Shown here piece after piece: positions 7,469 through 16,420 of a DNA stretch of 64,000 nt. Below the pieces are notes generated by a model. That model made no database searches. It saw only the letters and a program-made list of their open reading frames with translations, and was not told the origin of the DNA. Source of the stretch: Streptomyces sp. NBC_01016 (GTDB taxonomy: Bacteria > Actinomycetota > Actinomycetes > Streptomycetales > Streptomycetaceae); NCBI RefSeq assembly GCF_026341035.1, contig NZ_JAPEOQ010000001.1, forward strand, positions 4,030,001 through 4,094,000. The letters run 5' to 3'. Within the stretch, counting starts at the first letter, position 1. Each line of letters begins with the position of its first letter. A program made the translations under genes and the position numbers.

Positions 7469-9769
7469 TCACGCGGCCGTCACTTCCCCCTCACCGGGCC
7501 TGTCCGCGCCCGCGACGGCCCGCCGCAGGTGCTCCGCCGTGAACGAGCCCTCCGCGTCGAGCAGTTGGGCGGGTGTGCCCTCGAAAAGCAGCTCCCCGCC
7601 GTGCCGGCCGCCTTCCGGGCCCAGATCGATGATCCAGTCCGCCCGCCGGATCACATCGAGGTTGTGCTCGACGACGACCACGGTGTTGCCCGTGTCGACG
7701 AGCCGGTCGAGCAGCGCCACGAGCCCGTCGACGTCCGCCATGTGCAGCCCGGTGGTCGGCTCGTCCAGGACGTACGTCGCCGCGGTGCGGTGCAGCTGCG
7801 TCGCCAGCTTGATGCGCTGGCGCTCGCCGCCGGAGAGGGTGCTCAGCGGCTGGCCGAGCGTGAGATAGGTGAGGCCGACGTCGTGCAGGGCTTGCAGGCG
7901 GCGGCGTACGCCCTTCTCGTCGAGGTCGGCGAAGTAGTCGAGGGCCTGTGCGGCCGTCATGTCGAGCACGTCCGCGACACTGCGGCCGCGCACGGTGAGG
8001 CCGAGCACCTCGTCCTTGAAGCGCCGCCCGCCGCACGCCTCGCACACGGTGGTCACCGGGTCCATGAACGCCAGATCGCTGTGGATCACGCCGCGCCCCT
8101 CGCAGTGCTCGCAGGCGCCGCCGGAGTTGAAGCTGAACAGGCCCGGCTCCGTGCCCGTCTCGCGCGCGAACACCTTCCGTACGGTGTCCATGATCCCGAG
8201 ATACGTCGCCGGGGTGGAGCGCCCGGAGATCCCGATCGACGACTGGTCGACGACCACGGCCTCCGGGTGCGCGGCGCAGAACGCCCCCGACACGAGGGAG
8301 CTCTTTCCGGACCCGGCGACCCCGGTGACGGCGGTGAGCACGCCGGTCGGCACCCGCACGGTGACGTCCTTGAGGTTGTGGACCCGGGCGCCCTCGACCT
8401 TTACGTGGCCGGTCGCCGCGCGCGGGTCCTCCTTCACCCCGCCCGTGCGGCGCAGACACCGGCCGGTGAGCGTGTCCGCGCGCCGCAGCGCGCCCGGCGT
8501 GCCCTCGAACACCACGCGCCCGCCGTCGGCGCCGCCCGCCGGGCCCATGTCGACGACGTGATCGGCGACGGCGATGACATCGGGGTCGTGCTCGACGACG
8601 AGCACGGTGTTCCCCTTGTCGCGCAGCCGCAGCAGCAGATCGTTGAGCCGTCCCACGTCGCGCGGGTGCAGGCCCACGCTCGGCTCGTCGAAGATGTACG
8701 TCATCCCGGTCAGGCTGGAGCCCAGGTGCCGCACGGTCTTCAGGCGCTGGCCCTCGCCGCCGGACAGCGTCGACGTCTCCCGGTCCAGGCTGAGATAGCC
8801 GAGGCCGATCGCCTCGATGCGCTCCAGCGCGGTGACGGCCGCCCCGGCGATCGGCCCGGCCACCGCGCCCTTGATACGGCGCAGCACCGGGATCAGCTCG
8901 CCGACCTCCATGCGCGTGCACTCGGCGATGCTCAGGCCCTCGACGCGGGTGGCGAGCGCGGCGGCGTTCAGGCGCGCCCCGTCGCAGACCGGGCAGGTGC
9001 CCTCGGTCAGAAACCGGCCGACCAGGTCGCGCGTGCGCCGGCTCAGCGTCGACAGGTCCCGGTTGAGATACAGCCGCTCGAAGCGGTCGGCGAGCCCCTC
9101 GAAGTCGATGTCGCGCCGGCCGCCGGTATTGGCGACGTTCACGGTCCGCCCGTGCCCGCGCATCAGGAACTCCCGCTCGGCGGCAGTGAATTCGCGTACG
9201 GGCCTGCTGGTGTCGAGGTCGGTGGTGTTCGTGTACGTCTGCCCCTGCCAGGTGCCGACGGCGAACGGCGGAAAGAGCACGGCTCCGCCCGCGAGGGACT
9301 TCGACGGGTCGAGGATGCGCCCGTAGTCGGGGCGCACGGTGCGGCCGAGCCCGTCGCACTCCGGGCACATCCCGCTCGGGTCGTTGAACGAGTACGCGGT
9401 CGCGCCGCCCGCGCTCGGCGTCCCGTGCCGCGAGAACAGCACGCGGATCACCGAGTACACGTCGGTCATCGTGCCGACCGTGGACCGGGAGTGCCCGCCG
9501 ATCGGCTTCTGGTCGACGACGATCGCGGGCGTCAGCTCCTCGAGCGCGTCCGCGTGCGGCTTCTCGTACTTGGGCAGCCGGTTGCGGACGAACCAGGTGT
9601 ACGTCTCGTTCAGCTGCCGCTGCGACTCCACGGCGATGGTGTCGAAGACGACGGACGACTTGCCCGAGCCCGACACCCCGGTGAAGACGGTGAGCCGCTC
9701 CTTGGGGATGCGCAGGGTGACGTCCTGGAGGTTGTTCTCGCGGGCGCCGACGATGTGCAGGTAGTTCAT
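7469..9769 (-). CDS. UvrA-like ABC ATPase (class II UvrA, DrrC-type)
   Basis: DNA-binding tandem ABC ATPase of the short UvrA branch, members of which protect producers from DNA-intercalating drugs rather than act in core excision repair. Walker A G-V-S-G-S-G-K-S-S is at residues 31-39 and a second Walker A lies in G-V-A-G-S-G-K-S-S; two L-S-G-G-E signatures and four CxxC zinc elements (C-P-E-C, C-P-V-C, C-E-H-C, C-E-A-C) are present. At 766 residues it is about 180 shorter than housekeeping UvrA (around 950), as expected when insertion domains are lacking. The start at 9769 has no ribosome-binding site and lies 13 bases from a perfect hairpin, suggesting coupled or leaderless expression. Confidence 0.88.
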   Translation of the reverse strand: MNYLHIVGARENNLQDVTLRIPKERLTVFTGVSGSGKSSVVFDTIAVESQRQLNETYTWFVRNRLPKYEKPHADALEELTPAIVVDQKPIGGHSRSTVGTMTDVYSVIRVLFSRHGTPSAGGATAYSFNDPSGMCPECDGLGRTVRPDYGRILDPSKSLAGGAVLFPPFAVGTWQGQTYTNTTDLDTSRPVREFTAAEREFLMRGHGRTVNVANTGGRRDIDFEGLADRFERLYLNRDLSTLSRRTRDLVGRFLTEGTCPVCDGARLNAAALATRVEGLSIAECTRMEVGELIPVLRRIKGAVAGPIAGAAVTALERIEAIGLGYLSLDRETSTLSGGEGQRLKTVRHLGSSLTGMTYIFDEPSVGLHPRDVGRLNDLLLRLRDKGNTVLVVEHDPDVIAVADHVVDMGPAGGADGGRVVFEGTPGALRRADTLTGRCLRRTGGVKEDPRAATGHVKVEGARVHNLKDVTVRVPTGVLTAVTGVAGSGKSSLVSGAFCAAHPEAVVVDQSSIGISGRSTPATYLGIMDTVRKVFARETGTEPGLFSFNSGGACEHCEGRGVIHSDLAFMDPVTTVCEACGGRRFKDEVLGLTVRGRSVADVLDMTAAQALDYFADLDEKGVRRRLQALHDVGLTYLTLGQPLSTLSGGERQRIKLATQLHRTAATYVLDEPTTGLHMADVDGLVALLDRLVDTGNTVVVVEHNLDVIRRADWIIDLGPEGGRHGGELLFEGTPAQLLDAEGSFTAEHLRRAVAGADRPGEGEVTAA

Positions 9770-9782
9770 GCCGACGACGTTA

Positions 9783-9819
9783 GGTGGGATACCCGACACC
9801 TTTTGTCGGGTATCCCACC
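9783..9819 (-). terminator. Perfect 16-bp stem-loop between ABC-F and UvrA-like genes
   Basis: Arms 9783-9798 and 9804-9819 are exact reverse complements with a five-base loop. It starts ten bases after the ABC-F stop and ends 13 bases before the UvrA-like ATG, so it could end ABC-F transcripts, act as an attenuator, or be a large operator. Confidence 0.7.
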
Positions 9820-9828
9820 GTTTCTGCG

Positions 9829-11478
9829 TTACGCGGCCCGCACCTCCTCCAGCGTCGTGTCCCGCAGCGTCCCGTCCATCAGCAGCCACCGCGTCACACC
9901 GATCGACTCCAGGAACGGCAGATCGTGGCTGGCCACGACGAGCGCGCCCTCGTACGACTCCAGGGCCGACGTCAGCTGGTGCACGCTGGCGATGTCCAGG
10001 TTGTTCGTCGGCTCGTCCAGCATCAGCAGCTGCGGCGCGGGCTCGGCGAGCATCAGCGCGGCGAGCGCCGCACGGAAGCGTTCGCCGCCCGACAGGGTTG
10101 CCGCCGGCTGGTCGGCCTTGGCCCCCTTGAACAGGAAGCGGGCGAGCCGCGCCCGGACCCGGTTGTTGGTGGCGTCCGGCGCGAACCGGGCCACGTTCTC
10201 GGCGACGTTCAGCTCCTCGTCGAGCACATCGAGTCGCTGCGGCAGGAACCGCAGGGGGACGTGCGCGAGGGTCTCGCCCGCGACCGGGTCGAGCTCGCCC
10301 GCGATGGTGCGCAGGAGCGTCGTCTTGCCCGCGCCGTTGCGCCCGACGAGCGCGATGCGTTCGGGACCGCGCAGCTCCCACTCGCCGTCCACCCGTGCCC
10401 CGTAAGGGAGTTGGAGCTCGCGCAGGGTGAGTACGGAGCGGCCCGGTGGCACGGCCGTGTACGGCAGGTCGACGCGGATCTCGTCGTCGTCGCGCACCGC
10501 CTCCACGGCCTCGTCGAGCCGCTCCTTCGCCTCGGCGAGCTTCTCCTCGTGCAGGATGCGGTGCTTGCCCGCGGAGACCTGGGCCGACCGTTTGCGCAGC
10601 TTCATCACCGCCCTCGGTTCGCGTTTGATGTCGTACATCTTCTGGCCGTACCGCTTGCGCCGCGCCAGTTTGACGTGGGCCTCGGTCAGTTCGTGCTTCT
10701 GCTTCTTCAGATCGGACTCGGCGACCCGCACCGTCCGCTCCGCCGCCTCCTGCTCGGCCGCGAGCACCTCCTCGTACGCGGAAAAGTTCCCGCCGTACCA
10801 GGCGACCTCGCCGTCGCGCAGATCGGCGATCTGGTCGACGCGGTCGAGGAGTTCACGGTCGTGGCTGACCACGATCATGACCCCGGACCAGGCCTCAACG
10901 GTGGCGTAAAGACGCTGCCTGGCGCGCAGGTCGAGGTTGTTGGTGGGCTCGTCGAGCAGCAGCACGTCCGGGCGGCGCAGGAGCAGCGCGGCGAGCCGCA
11001 GCAGCACGGACTCGCCGCCGGAGACCTCGCCGATCGTGCGGTCCAGGTCGATGTGGCCGAGACCGAGCTCGCCGAGCGTGGCCGCCGCCCGCTCCTCGAC
11101 GTCCCAGTCGTCGCCGACCGCGGTGAAGTGCTCCTCCCGTACGTCGCCGGCCTCGATGGCGTGCAGGGCGGCGCGGGTGCCGGCGATGCCGAGCGCCTGG
11201 TCGACGCGGAGCGCCGTGTCGAGGGTGACGTTCTGCGGCAGGTAACCGACCTCGCCGGACACCCGCACGGTGCCTTCGACCGGGGTCAGCTCACCGGCGA
11301 TCAGCTTCAACAGGGTTGATTTCCCCGACCCGTTGAGGCCGATGAGTCCGGTGCGGCCGGGGCCGAAGGCGACCTGGAGGTCGTCGAAGACGCCGGTGCC
11401 GTCGGGCCAGGCGAAGTCGAGGGCGGTGCAGGCGACGGAGGCGGGAGCGGCGCCCGAATAGCTCTGGGGATGTGACAT
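9829..11478 (-). CDS. ABC-F family ATPase (ribosome-associated, antibiotic-resistance type)
   Basis: Soluble twin-ABC protein without membrane segments; ABC-F proteins act on the ribosome, dislodging drugs or aiding translation. The first Walker A G-L-N-G-S-G-K-S spans residues 47-54 and the second is G-R-N-G-A-G-K-T; signatures V-S-G-G-E and L-S-G-G-E and two D-E-P-T-N-N-L-D motifs follow. A charged linker with K-K-Q-K-H-E and R-R-K-R-Y-G-Q-K-M lies between the domains. The ATG at 11478 follows GAGG and begins the recognisable protein; the longer open frame is leader sequence. A structured leader of about 200 bases precedes it, as is usual for inducible ABC-F resistance genes. Expected length about 550; observed 549. 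Confidence 0.9.
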   Translation of the reverse strand: MSHPQSYSGAAPASVACTALDFAWPDGTGVFDDLQVAFGPGRTGLIGLNGSGKSTLLKLIAGELTPVEGTVRVSGEVGYLPQNVTLDTALRVDQALGIAGTRAALHAIEAGDVREEHFTAVGDDWDVEERAAATLGELGLGHIDLDRTIGEVSGGESVLLRLAALLLRRPDVLLLDEPTNNLDLRARQRLYATVEAWSGVMIVVSHDRELLDRVDQIADLRDGEVAWYGGNFSAYEEVLAAEQEAAERTVRVAESDLKKQKHELTEAHVKLARRKRYGQKMYDIKREPRAVMKLRKRSAQVSAGKHRILHEEKLAEAKERLDEAVEAVRDDDEIRVDLPYTAVPPGRSVLTLRELQLPYGARVDGEWELRGPERIALVGRNGAGKTTLLRTIAGELDPVAGETLAHVPLRFLPQRLDVLDEELNVAENVARFAPDATNNRVRARLARFLFKGAKADQPAATLSGGERFRAALAALMLAEPAPQLLMLDEPTNNLDIASVHQLTSALESYEGALVVASHDLPFLESIGVTRWLLMDGTLRDTTLEEVRAA

Positions 11479-11672
11479 GAGGTGGCCTCGCGGTTGCTCG
11501 GTGTGAACGGTGGGATGCAACGCGTTCGAGACACCGCGGGGGCGAGGGCCACAAAAAAGGCCTGTTCCGGCGGGGAGGACGGCTCGGGATACCGAGGTCG
11601 CACACGCACGACGACATGACGCGACTGCGTCACTTGCGCGGTGTCTCAGGACCTCAGTGGAGCAACGTCCTT

Positions 11673-11712
11673 CTCCTATCGACGGCAACAGAACCGTCAA
11701 CCACGATAGGAG
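11673..11712 (-). promoter_or_regulatory. Nested inverted repeat and promoter-like boxes upstream of the ABC-F gene
   Basis: CTCCTATCG (11673-11681) and CGATAGGAG (11704-11712) are perfect inverted arms, with an inner pair ACGG/CCGT. Read on the minus strand, TTGACG (11700-11695) and TAGGAG are 16 bases apart, a plausible -35/-10 pair inside the palindrome. A repressor site or the start of an attenuating leader is likely. Confidence 0.5.
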
Positions 11713-11741
11713 CCCCTCCAGGGGACGTCAAAGGATTTGAT

Positions 11742-12155
11742 TCAGCAGGCGTCCCGCAGCAGCTCCTCCAGGTCGGCGTCCACGTCCACGTGCGACGCCT
11801 CCTCGCCGACCGGCACCAGCTCCGTCGTCTCCGCCAGGAAGCGGCGCAGCTCTCCGGTGCGGATGTGCACGATCGCCGTCCCCTCCGTCGCGTGGAACTC
11901 CAGGACCGTGCGGTCGTACCCGTACGGCTTCACCCGCACGTCGCCCGCGCCCGCCGGGCTGCTCACCCCACTGGCGAGCAGCTCACGGGCGAAGGTCCAG
12001 CTCACGGCGACGCCTTCGAGTGTGGCCGGGGCCGGGAAGGACATGCGCACGGCGAACGGGTCGCGCACGTCGTAACGCAGAGTCGCCGGAATGTGCGCCA
12101 TGCGCGGCGCGGCGGCGACGAGACGGGCCTCGACGGCTTGCTCGATGACGGACAA
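11742..12155 (-). CDS. SsgA-like protein (SALP), sporulation cell-division family
   Basis: Small cytosolic protein of the Streptomyces SsgA-like family, which steers FtsZ placement and spore-wall remodelling in aerial hyphae. The family core is clear: P-A-T-L-R-Y-D-V-R-D-P-F-A-V-R-M at residues 23-38, F-P-A-P-A-T-L-E-G-V, W-T-F-A-R-E-L-L, D-V-R-V-K-P-Y-G and the acidic C-terminus. The TTG at 12155 gives 137 residues starting M-S-V-I-E-Q and has AGGGAG at the right distance; no ATG precedes the conserved region. It is not SsgB-like in sequence, so I leave the paralogue open. It is divergent from the polyamine transporter genes. Confidence 0.9.
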   Translation of the reverse strand: MSVIEQAVEARLVAAAPRMAHIPATLRYDVRDPFAVRMSFPAPATLEGVAVSWTFARELLASGVSSPAGAGDVRVKPYGYDRTVLEFHATEGTAIVHIRTGELRRFLAETTELVPVGEEASHVDVDADLEELLRDAC

Positions 12156-12396
12156 CGCCTGCTCCCTTGTGACGGCTGGACGGTGGGACCACTGCACGGC
12201 CTCATATGAATAGACGGCGGAATGAGGGAATCCGTGCGCCTGAAGCCGGACGAAATTCGAGTGACCTCTGTCACCGGGTTCAACCGTGGTGCTGGTGTGA
12301 CCATCGGCACCCTCTGGGGCGGGGGAGTGCTCGTCGAGCCGGGTGGCATGCGCCGCACCCTTGTGGCCGTCATTGAAGTGTGCATGATCTACGACT

Positions 12397-13461
12397 ATGG
12401 CCACCGCCAAGGAGAGCGCAGCGATCGGGCTGCGGGAGCTGCGCAAGTCGTTCGGCGAGGTGCGGGCCGTCGACGGGATCGAACTCGACGTCGCCGAGGG
12501 TGAGTTCTTCTCGCTGCTCGGGCCCTCGGGGTCCGGCAAGACGACCGTGCTGCGGCTCGTGGCCGGTTTCGAGACCCCCTCCGGCGGCTCGATCCACCTC
12601 GCGGGTGAGGATGTGACCCGGCGCGCCCCCTTCGAGCGCGACGTCACCACCGTCTTCCAGGACTACGCCCTGTTCCCGCACATGAACGTCGAGCAGAACG
12701 TCGCCTACGGCCTGAAGGTGCGCGGCGTCCCGCGCCGGGAGCAGGCCGAGCGGGTCCGCGCCGCCCTCGCGTCCGTGCGGCTCGAGGACTTCGGCGGGCG
12801 CAGACCGGGACAGCTCTCCGGTGGCCAGCGTCAACGCGTCGCCCTGGCAAGGGCGTTGGTGGTGCGCCCCCGCGTCCTGCTGCTCGACGAACCCCTCGGC
12901 GCACTCGATCTCAAGCTGCGCGAACAGATGCAGATCGAGCTGAAGGAGCTCCAGCGCGAGGTCGGCATCACCTTCGTCCTCGTCACCCACGACCAGGCCG
13001 AGGCCCTCGCCCTCAGCGACCGCGTCGCCGTCATGAACGCGGGACACGTCGAACAGGTCGGCACACCAAGGGAGTTGTACGAGGGCCCGGCCTCCGCCTT
13101 CGTCGCGTCCTTCGTCGGCACCTCCAACACGCTCACCGGATCCGCCGCCGAACTGCTCGTGGGGAAACCCGGGACGTTCGGCGTCAGACCCGAGAAGATC
13201 CGGGTCCTCGACCCCGGGGCCGAGCACGATCGCGCCGACCACAGCGAGGTGTGCGGCACCGTGACCGACGCCGTGTACCTGGGGGACAGTACCCGCGTCG
13301 TCGTCGACACCGACGCGGGCGTGCGCTTCGTCGTCGTACGCCAGAACACCGGAACCGCGGCCGACGCGGCCGACACGGCGGACGCCCCCGCGCCGCCCGG
13401 CGCCCGCGTCCTGCTGCGCTGGCACCGGCGGCACAACGTCCCTCTGCACCAGCCAAGTTGA
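12397..13461 (+). CDS. potA: Polyamine-type ABC transporter ATP-binding protein
   Basis: Energises import of a polyamine or similar solute at the inner face of the membrane. Walker A G-P-S-G-S-G-K-T is at residues 42-49, followed by a Q-loop (V-F-Q-D-Y-A-L-F), signature L-S-G-G-Q-R-Q-R, Walker B L-L-L-D-E-P-L-G-A-L-D, an H-loop histidine in L-V-T-H-D-Q, and a C-terminal TOBE-like regulatory domain. Length 354 is typical of PotA. The ATG has no ribosome-binding site, so a leaderless transcript is possible. It is the first of four tightly spaced genes. Confidence 0.93.
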   Translation: MATAKESAAIGLRELRKSFGEVRAVDGIELDVAEGEFFSLLGPSGSGKTTVLRLVAGFETPSGGSIHLAGEDVTRRAPFERDVTTVFQDYALFPHMNVEQNVAYGLKVRGVPRREQAERVRAALASVRLEDFGGRRPGQLSGGQRQRVALARALVVRPRVLLLDEPLGALDLKLREQMQIELKELQREVGITFVLVTHDQAEALALSDRVAVMNAGHVEQVGTPRELYEGPASAFVASFVGTSNTLTGSAAELLVGKPGTFGVRPEKIRVLDPGAEHDRADHSEVCGTVTDAVYLGDSTRVVVDTDAGVRFVVVRQNTGTAADAADTADAPAPPGARVLLRWHRRHNVPLHQPS

Positions 13462-13489
13462 GTCACCCCGACGACCTGGGAGTGTTCAC

Positions 13490-14701
13490 GTGCGCGCAAC
13501 CCGGACCCTGATGGCCGCCACCGCGCTCGGCGGGCTGTTGCTCGCCACCGCCTGTGGCTCCTCCGACGACGGCGGCGGTGGCAAGAGCGCGCCCGGCGGG
13601 CAGGGCTTCACCCCGCCGAAGATGTCCGCCCCGAAGTCCCTCGGCAAGACCGAGGGCAAGGTCAACCTGATCGCCTGGGCCGGCTACGCCGAGGACGGCT
13701 CCAACGACCCCAAAGTGGACTGGGTGCACCCCTTCGAGAAACAGACGGGCTGTCAGGTCTCCACGAAGGTCGCCGGGACCTCCGACGAGATGGTCAACCT
13801 GATGAAGACGGGCCAGTACGACGCCGTCTCCGCGTCCGGCGACGCTTCACTGCGCCTGATCGCGTCCGGCGACGCGGCCCCGGTCAATACCGAGCTCGTG
13901 CCCAACTACCGGGATGTTTTCCCGGGGTTGAAGATGCAGCCCTGGAACTCGGTGAAGAAGGTCGCGTACGGCATCCCGCACGGCCGCGGCGCCAACCTCC
14001 TCATGTACCGCACGGACAAGGTGAAGCCCGCGCCGGACTCCTGGAAGGCCGTCTTCGACGACGCCGGGCAGCACAAGGGCCGCGTCACCGCGTACGACTC
14101 GCCGATCTACATCGCCGACGCCGCCCTGTACCTGATGAAGACCCGGCCGGATCTCGGCATCAAGGACCCGTACGCGCTCGACCAGAAGCAGTTCGACGCG
14201 GCGGTGGCCCTGCTGAAGAAGCAGAACGCGAACATCGGCGAGTACTGGAGCGACTACCTCAAGGAGGTCTCCGCGTTCAAGAGCGGCGACTCCGTCGTCG
14301 GCACCAGCTGGCAGGTCATCCTGAACACCGCGCAGGGCGAGAAGGCCCCCGTGAAGGCCGTCCTCCCGAAGGAGGGCTCCACCGGCTGGTCCGACACCTG
14401 GATGGTGTCCGCCAAGGCCGAACACCCCAACTGCGCCTACAAATGGCTCGACTGGATCGTCTCGCCGAAGGTGAACGCCCAGGTCGCCGAGTACTTCGGC
14501 GAGGCCCCCGCCAACGCGAAGGCCTGCGAGCAGACCAGCGACCCGAAGCACTGCGCGACCTATCACGCCGACGACGCCGCGTACTGGAAGAAGGTCCACT
14601 TCTGGACCACGCCCATCCCCCAGTGCCTCGACGGCCGCACCGACACCAAGTGCGTGCCGTACGCGAAGTGGGTGCAGGCGTGGACGGAGATCAAGGGGTG
14701 A
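13490..14701 (+). CDS. potD: Polyamine-type ABC transporter substrate-binding lipoprotein
   Basis: Extracellular solute-binding lipoprotein of the PotD/spermidine-putrescine group. A signal peptide ends in L-A-T-A-C with lipidated C22, then a glycine/serine linker and the two-lobed binding fold; W-A-G-Y-A-E-D-G and Y-G-I-P-H-G-R-G-A-N-L-L-M-Y are characteristic blocks. Four later cysteines near the C-terminus could pair outside the cell. GTG start with GGGAG upstream, 28 bases after potA and one base before potB, so the genes are one operon. The exact ligand (putrescine, spermidine or another cation) cannot be told. Confidence 0.92.
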   Translation: MRATRTLMAATALGGLLLATACGSSDDGGGGKSAPGGQGFTPPKMSAPKSLGKTEGKVNLIAWAGYAEDGSNDPKVDWVHPFEKQTGCQVSTKVAGTSDEMVNLMKTGQYDAVSASGDASLRLIASGDAAPVNTELVPNYRDVFPGLKMQPWNSVKKVAYGIPHGRGANLLMYRTDKVKPAPDSWKAVFDDAGQHKGRVTAYDSPIYIADAALYLMKTRPDLGIKDPYALDQKQFDAAVALLKKQNANIGEYWSDYLKEVSAFKSGDSVVGTSWQVILNTAQGEKAPVKAVLPKEGSTGWSDTWMVSAKAEHPNCAYKWLDWIVSPKVNAQVAEYFGEAPANAKACEQTSDPKHCATYHADDAAYWKKVHFWTTPIPQCLDGRTDTKCVPYAKWVQAWTEIKG

Positions 14702-14702
14702 C

Positions 14703-15569
14703 GTGCCGCTGACCACGAAGCGGGCCGCCGGAGCGCTGCACCGCAGCCCCCGGCTCCGCCTGTCCCTGCTGCTCGCCGCGCCCCTGACCTGGCTGGTCGT
14801 GGCCTACCTCGGCTCGCTCGCGGTCCTGTTCCTCTCCGCCCTGTGGACCACGGATCCGTTCACGTCGGACATCGTGCGGACGTGGACGCTGGACAACTTC
14901 AAGGCGCTGTTCACGACCGCCGTGTACCGCCAAGTGGCCCTGCGCAGCGTGGGTGTCGCGCTCGGCGTGACGGCGTTGTGCATCGTGATCGCGTTCCCGA
15001 TCGCCTTCTACACGGCGCGCGTCGCGAAGCCACGATGGCGCCCGCTGCTGGTGGTCGCGATCCTCACGCCCCTGTGGGCGAGCTATCTGGTCAAGGCGTA
15101 CGCGTGGCGCGTCATGCTGGCCCAAGGCGGCCTGCTGGACTGGCTGTTGAAGCCGTTCGGCCTCAATGCCCCCGGCTACGGGCTCGTCGCGACGGTCCTC
15201 GTCCTGACCTACCTCTGGCTGCCGTACATGATCCTGCCGATCCACGCAGGACTCGAACGCGTCCCCGACAGCATGCTCGACGCCTCCGCCGACCTAGGCG
15301 CCCGCGCCTGGCGCACCTTCCGCACGGTGCTGTTTCCGCTCGTTCTGCCGTCGGTCGCGGCGGGCTCGGTCTTCACGTTCTCGCTCAGCCTCGGCGACTA
15401 CATCGCGGTCCAAATCGTGGGCGGGAAGACGCAGTTGATCGGCAATCTCGTCTACGCGAACATCACGCTCGACCTGCCGCTGGCGGCGGCGCTCGGCACC
15501 GTGCCGGTCGTGGTCATCGTCCTGTACCTGCTGGCGGTGCGCCGCACGGGCGCGCTCAGCAGCCTCTGA
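14703..15569 (+). CDS. potB: Polyamine-type ABC transporter permease 1
   Basis: Inner-membrane permease with about six membrane segments in 288 residues. It carries the conserved cytoplasmic EAA-type loop, here with D-A-S-A-D-L-G-A-R-A-W-R-T-F, that contacts the ATPase. The GTG at 14703 starts one base after the potD stop, with AAGGGG upstream, showing translational coupling. Confidence 0.92.
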   Translation: MPLTTKRAAGALHRSPRLRLSLLLAAPLTWLVVAYLGSLAVLFLSALWTTDPFTSDIVRTWTLDNFKALFTTAVYRQVALRSVGVALGVTALCIVIAFPIAFYTARVAKPRWRPLLVVAILTPLWASYLVKAYAWRVMLAQGGLLDWLLKPFGLNAPGYGLVATVLVLTYLWLPYMILPIHAGLERVPDSMLDASADLGARAWRTFRTVLFPLVLPSVAAGSVFTFSLSLGDYIAVQIVGGKTQLIGNLVYANITLDLPLAAALGTVPVVVIVLYLLAVRRTGALSSL

Positions 15570-15581
15570 AGGGGGCCAGGC

Positions 15582-16397
15582 ATGCATCTCTCCCGCCCCG
15601 CACGCATCGCGCTCCGCGTCGGCGCCGTCCTCGGCTTCGCCGTGATCTACGTCCCGCTGCTCCTGGTCGTCATCAACTCGCTGAATCCCGACCGGAGTTC
15701 GGGCTGGCCCCCGCCCGGCCTCACCTTCGAATGGTGGCGCGCCGCCTGGCACAGCGCGGGAGCGAGGGACGCGCTGTGGACGTCGGTGAAGGCCGGCGTC
15801 GGCGCCACGGCGATCGCCCTCGTCCTCGGCACGCTCGTCGCGTTCGCGGTGGCCCGCTACCGCTTCTTCGGCCGCGAGGCGATCTCCTTCGCGGTGGTCC
15901 TGCCGATCGCGCTGCCCGGCATCGTCACCGGCGTCGCCCTCAACACGGCCTTCCGCACGGTCCTCGAACCGATCGGCATCGGCCTCGGCCTGTTCACGGT
16001 GATCGTCGGCCACGCCACGTTCTGCGTCGTGGTCGTCTTCAACAACGTGGCGGCCCGACTGCGCCGCCTGGCCGGCTCGTACGAGGAGGCGGCGATGGAC
16101 CTCGGCGCGGGCACCTTCCGTACGTTCCGCGACATCACGTTTCCGCTGATGCGCTCGGCGCTCGCGGCGGGCGGCCTGCTCGCGTTCGCGCTGTCCTTCG
16201 ACGAGATCGTGGTGACGACGTTCACGGCGGGCGCGGGCGTCCAGACCCTCCCCATCTGGATCTTCTCCAACATGTCCAGGCCCCAGCAGGCCCCCGTGGT
16301 CAACGTGGTGGCCGTCGTCCTCGTGCTGCTGTCGGTGATCCCCGTGTACGTGGCGCAGCGGCTGTCGTCGGACACGGCGGCGGGGAGCAGGGTGTGA
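15582..16397 (+). CDS. potC: Polyamine-type ABC transporter permease 2
   Basis: Second permease half, 271 residues and about six membrane segments, with the ATPase-coupling loop E-E-A-A-M-D-L-G-A-G-T-F-R-T-F. The start lies 12 bases after potB behind GAAGGGGG. Gene order potA-D-B-C completes one importer. The next gene has its own iron-box promoter region, so the operon most likely ends here. Confidence 0.92.
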   Translation: MHLSRPARIALRVGAVLGFAVIYVPLLLVVINSLNPDRSSGWPPPGLTFEWWRAAWHSAGARDALWTSVKAGVGATAIALVLGTLVAFAVARYRFFGREAISFAVVLPIALPGIVTGVALNTAFRTVLEPIGIGLGLFTVIVGHATFCVVVVFNNVAARLRRLAGSYEEAAMDLGAGTFRTFRDITFPLMRSALAAGGLLAFALSFDEIVVTTFTAGAGVQTLPIWIFSNMSRPQQAPVVNVVAVVLVLLSVIPVYVAQRLSSDTAAGSRV

Positions 16398-16420
16398 CCG
16401 GGGGCTGTGACGTGAGGCTT

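Noticed and set aside
7418..10405. A 995-codon open frame on the plus strand
   Set aside because: It lies antisense to the UvrA-like gene and part of the ABC-F gene; composition is proline/arginine-rich without domains, a GC-bias shadow.
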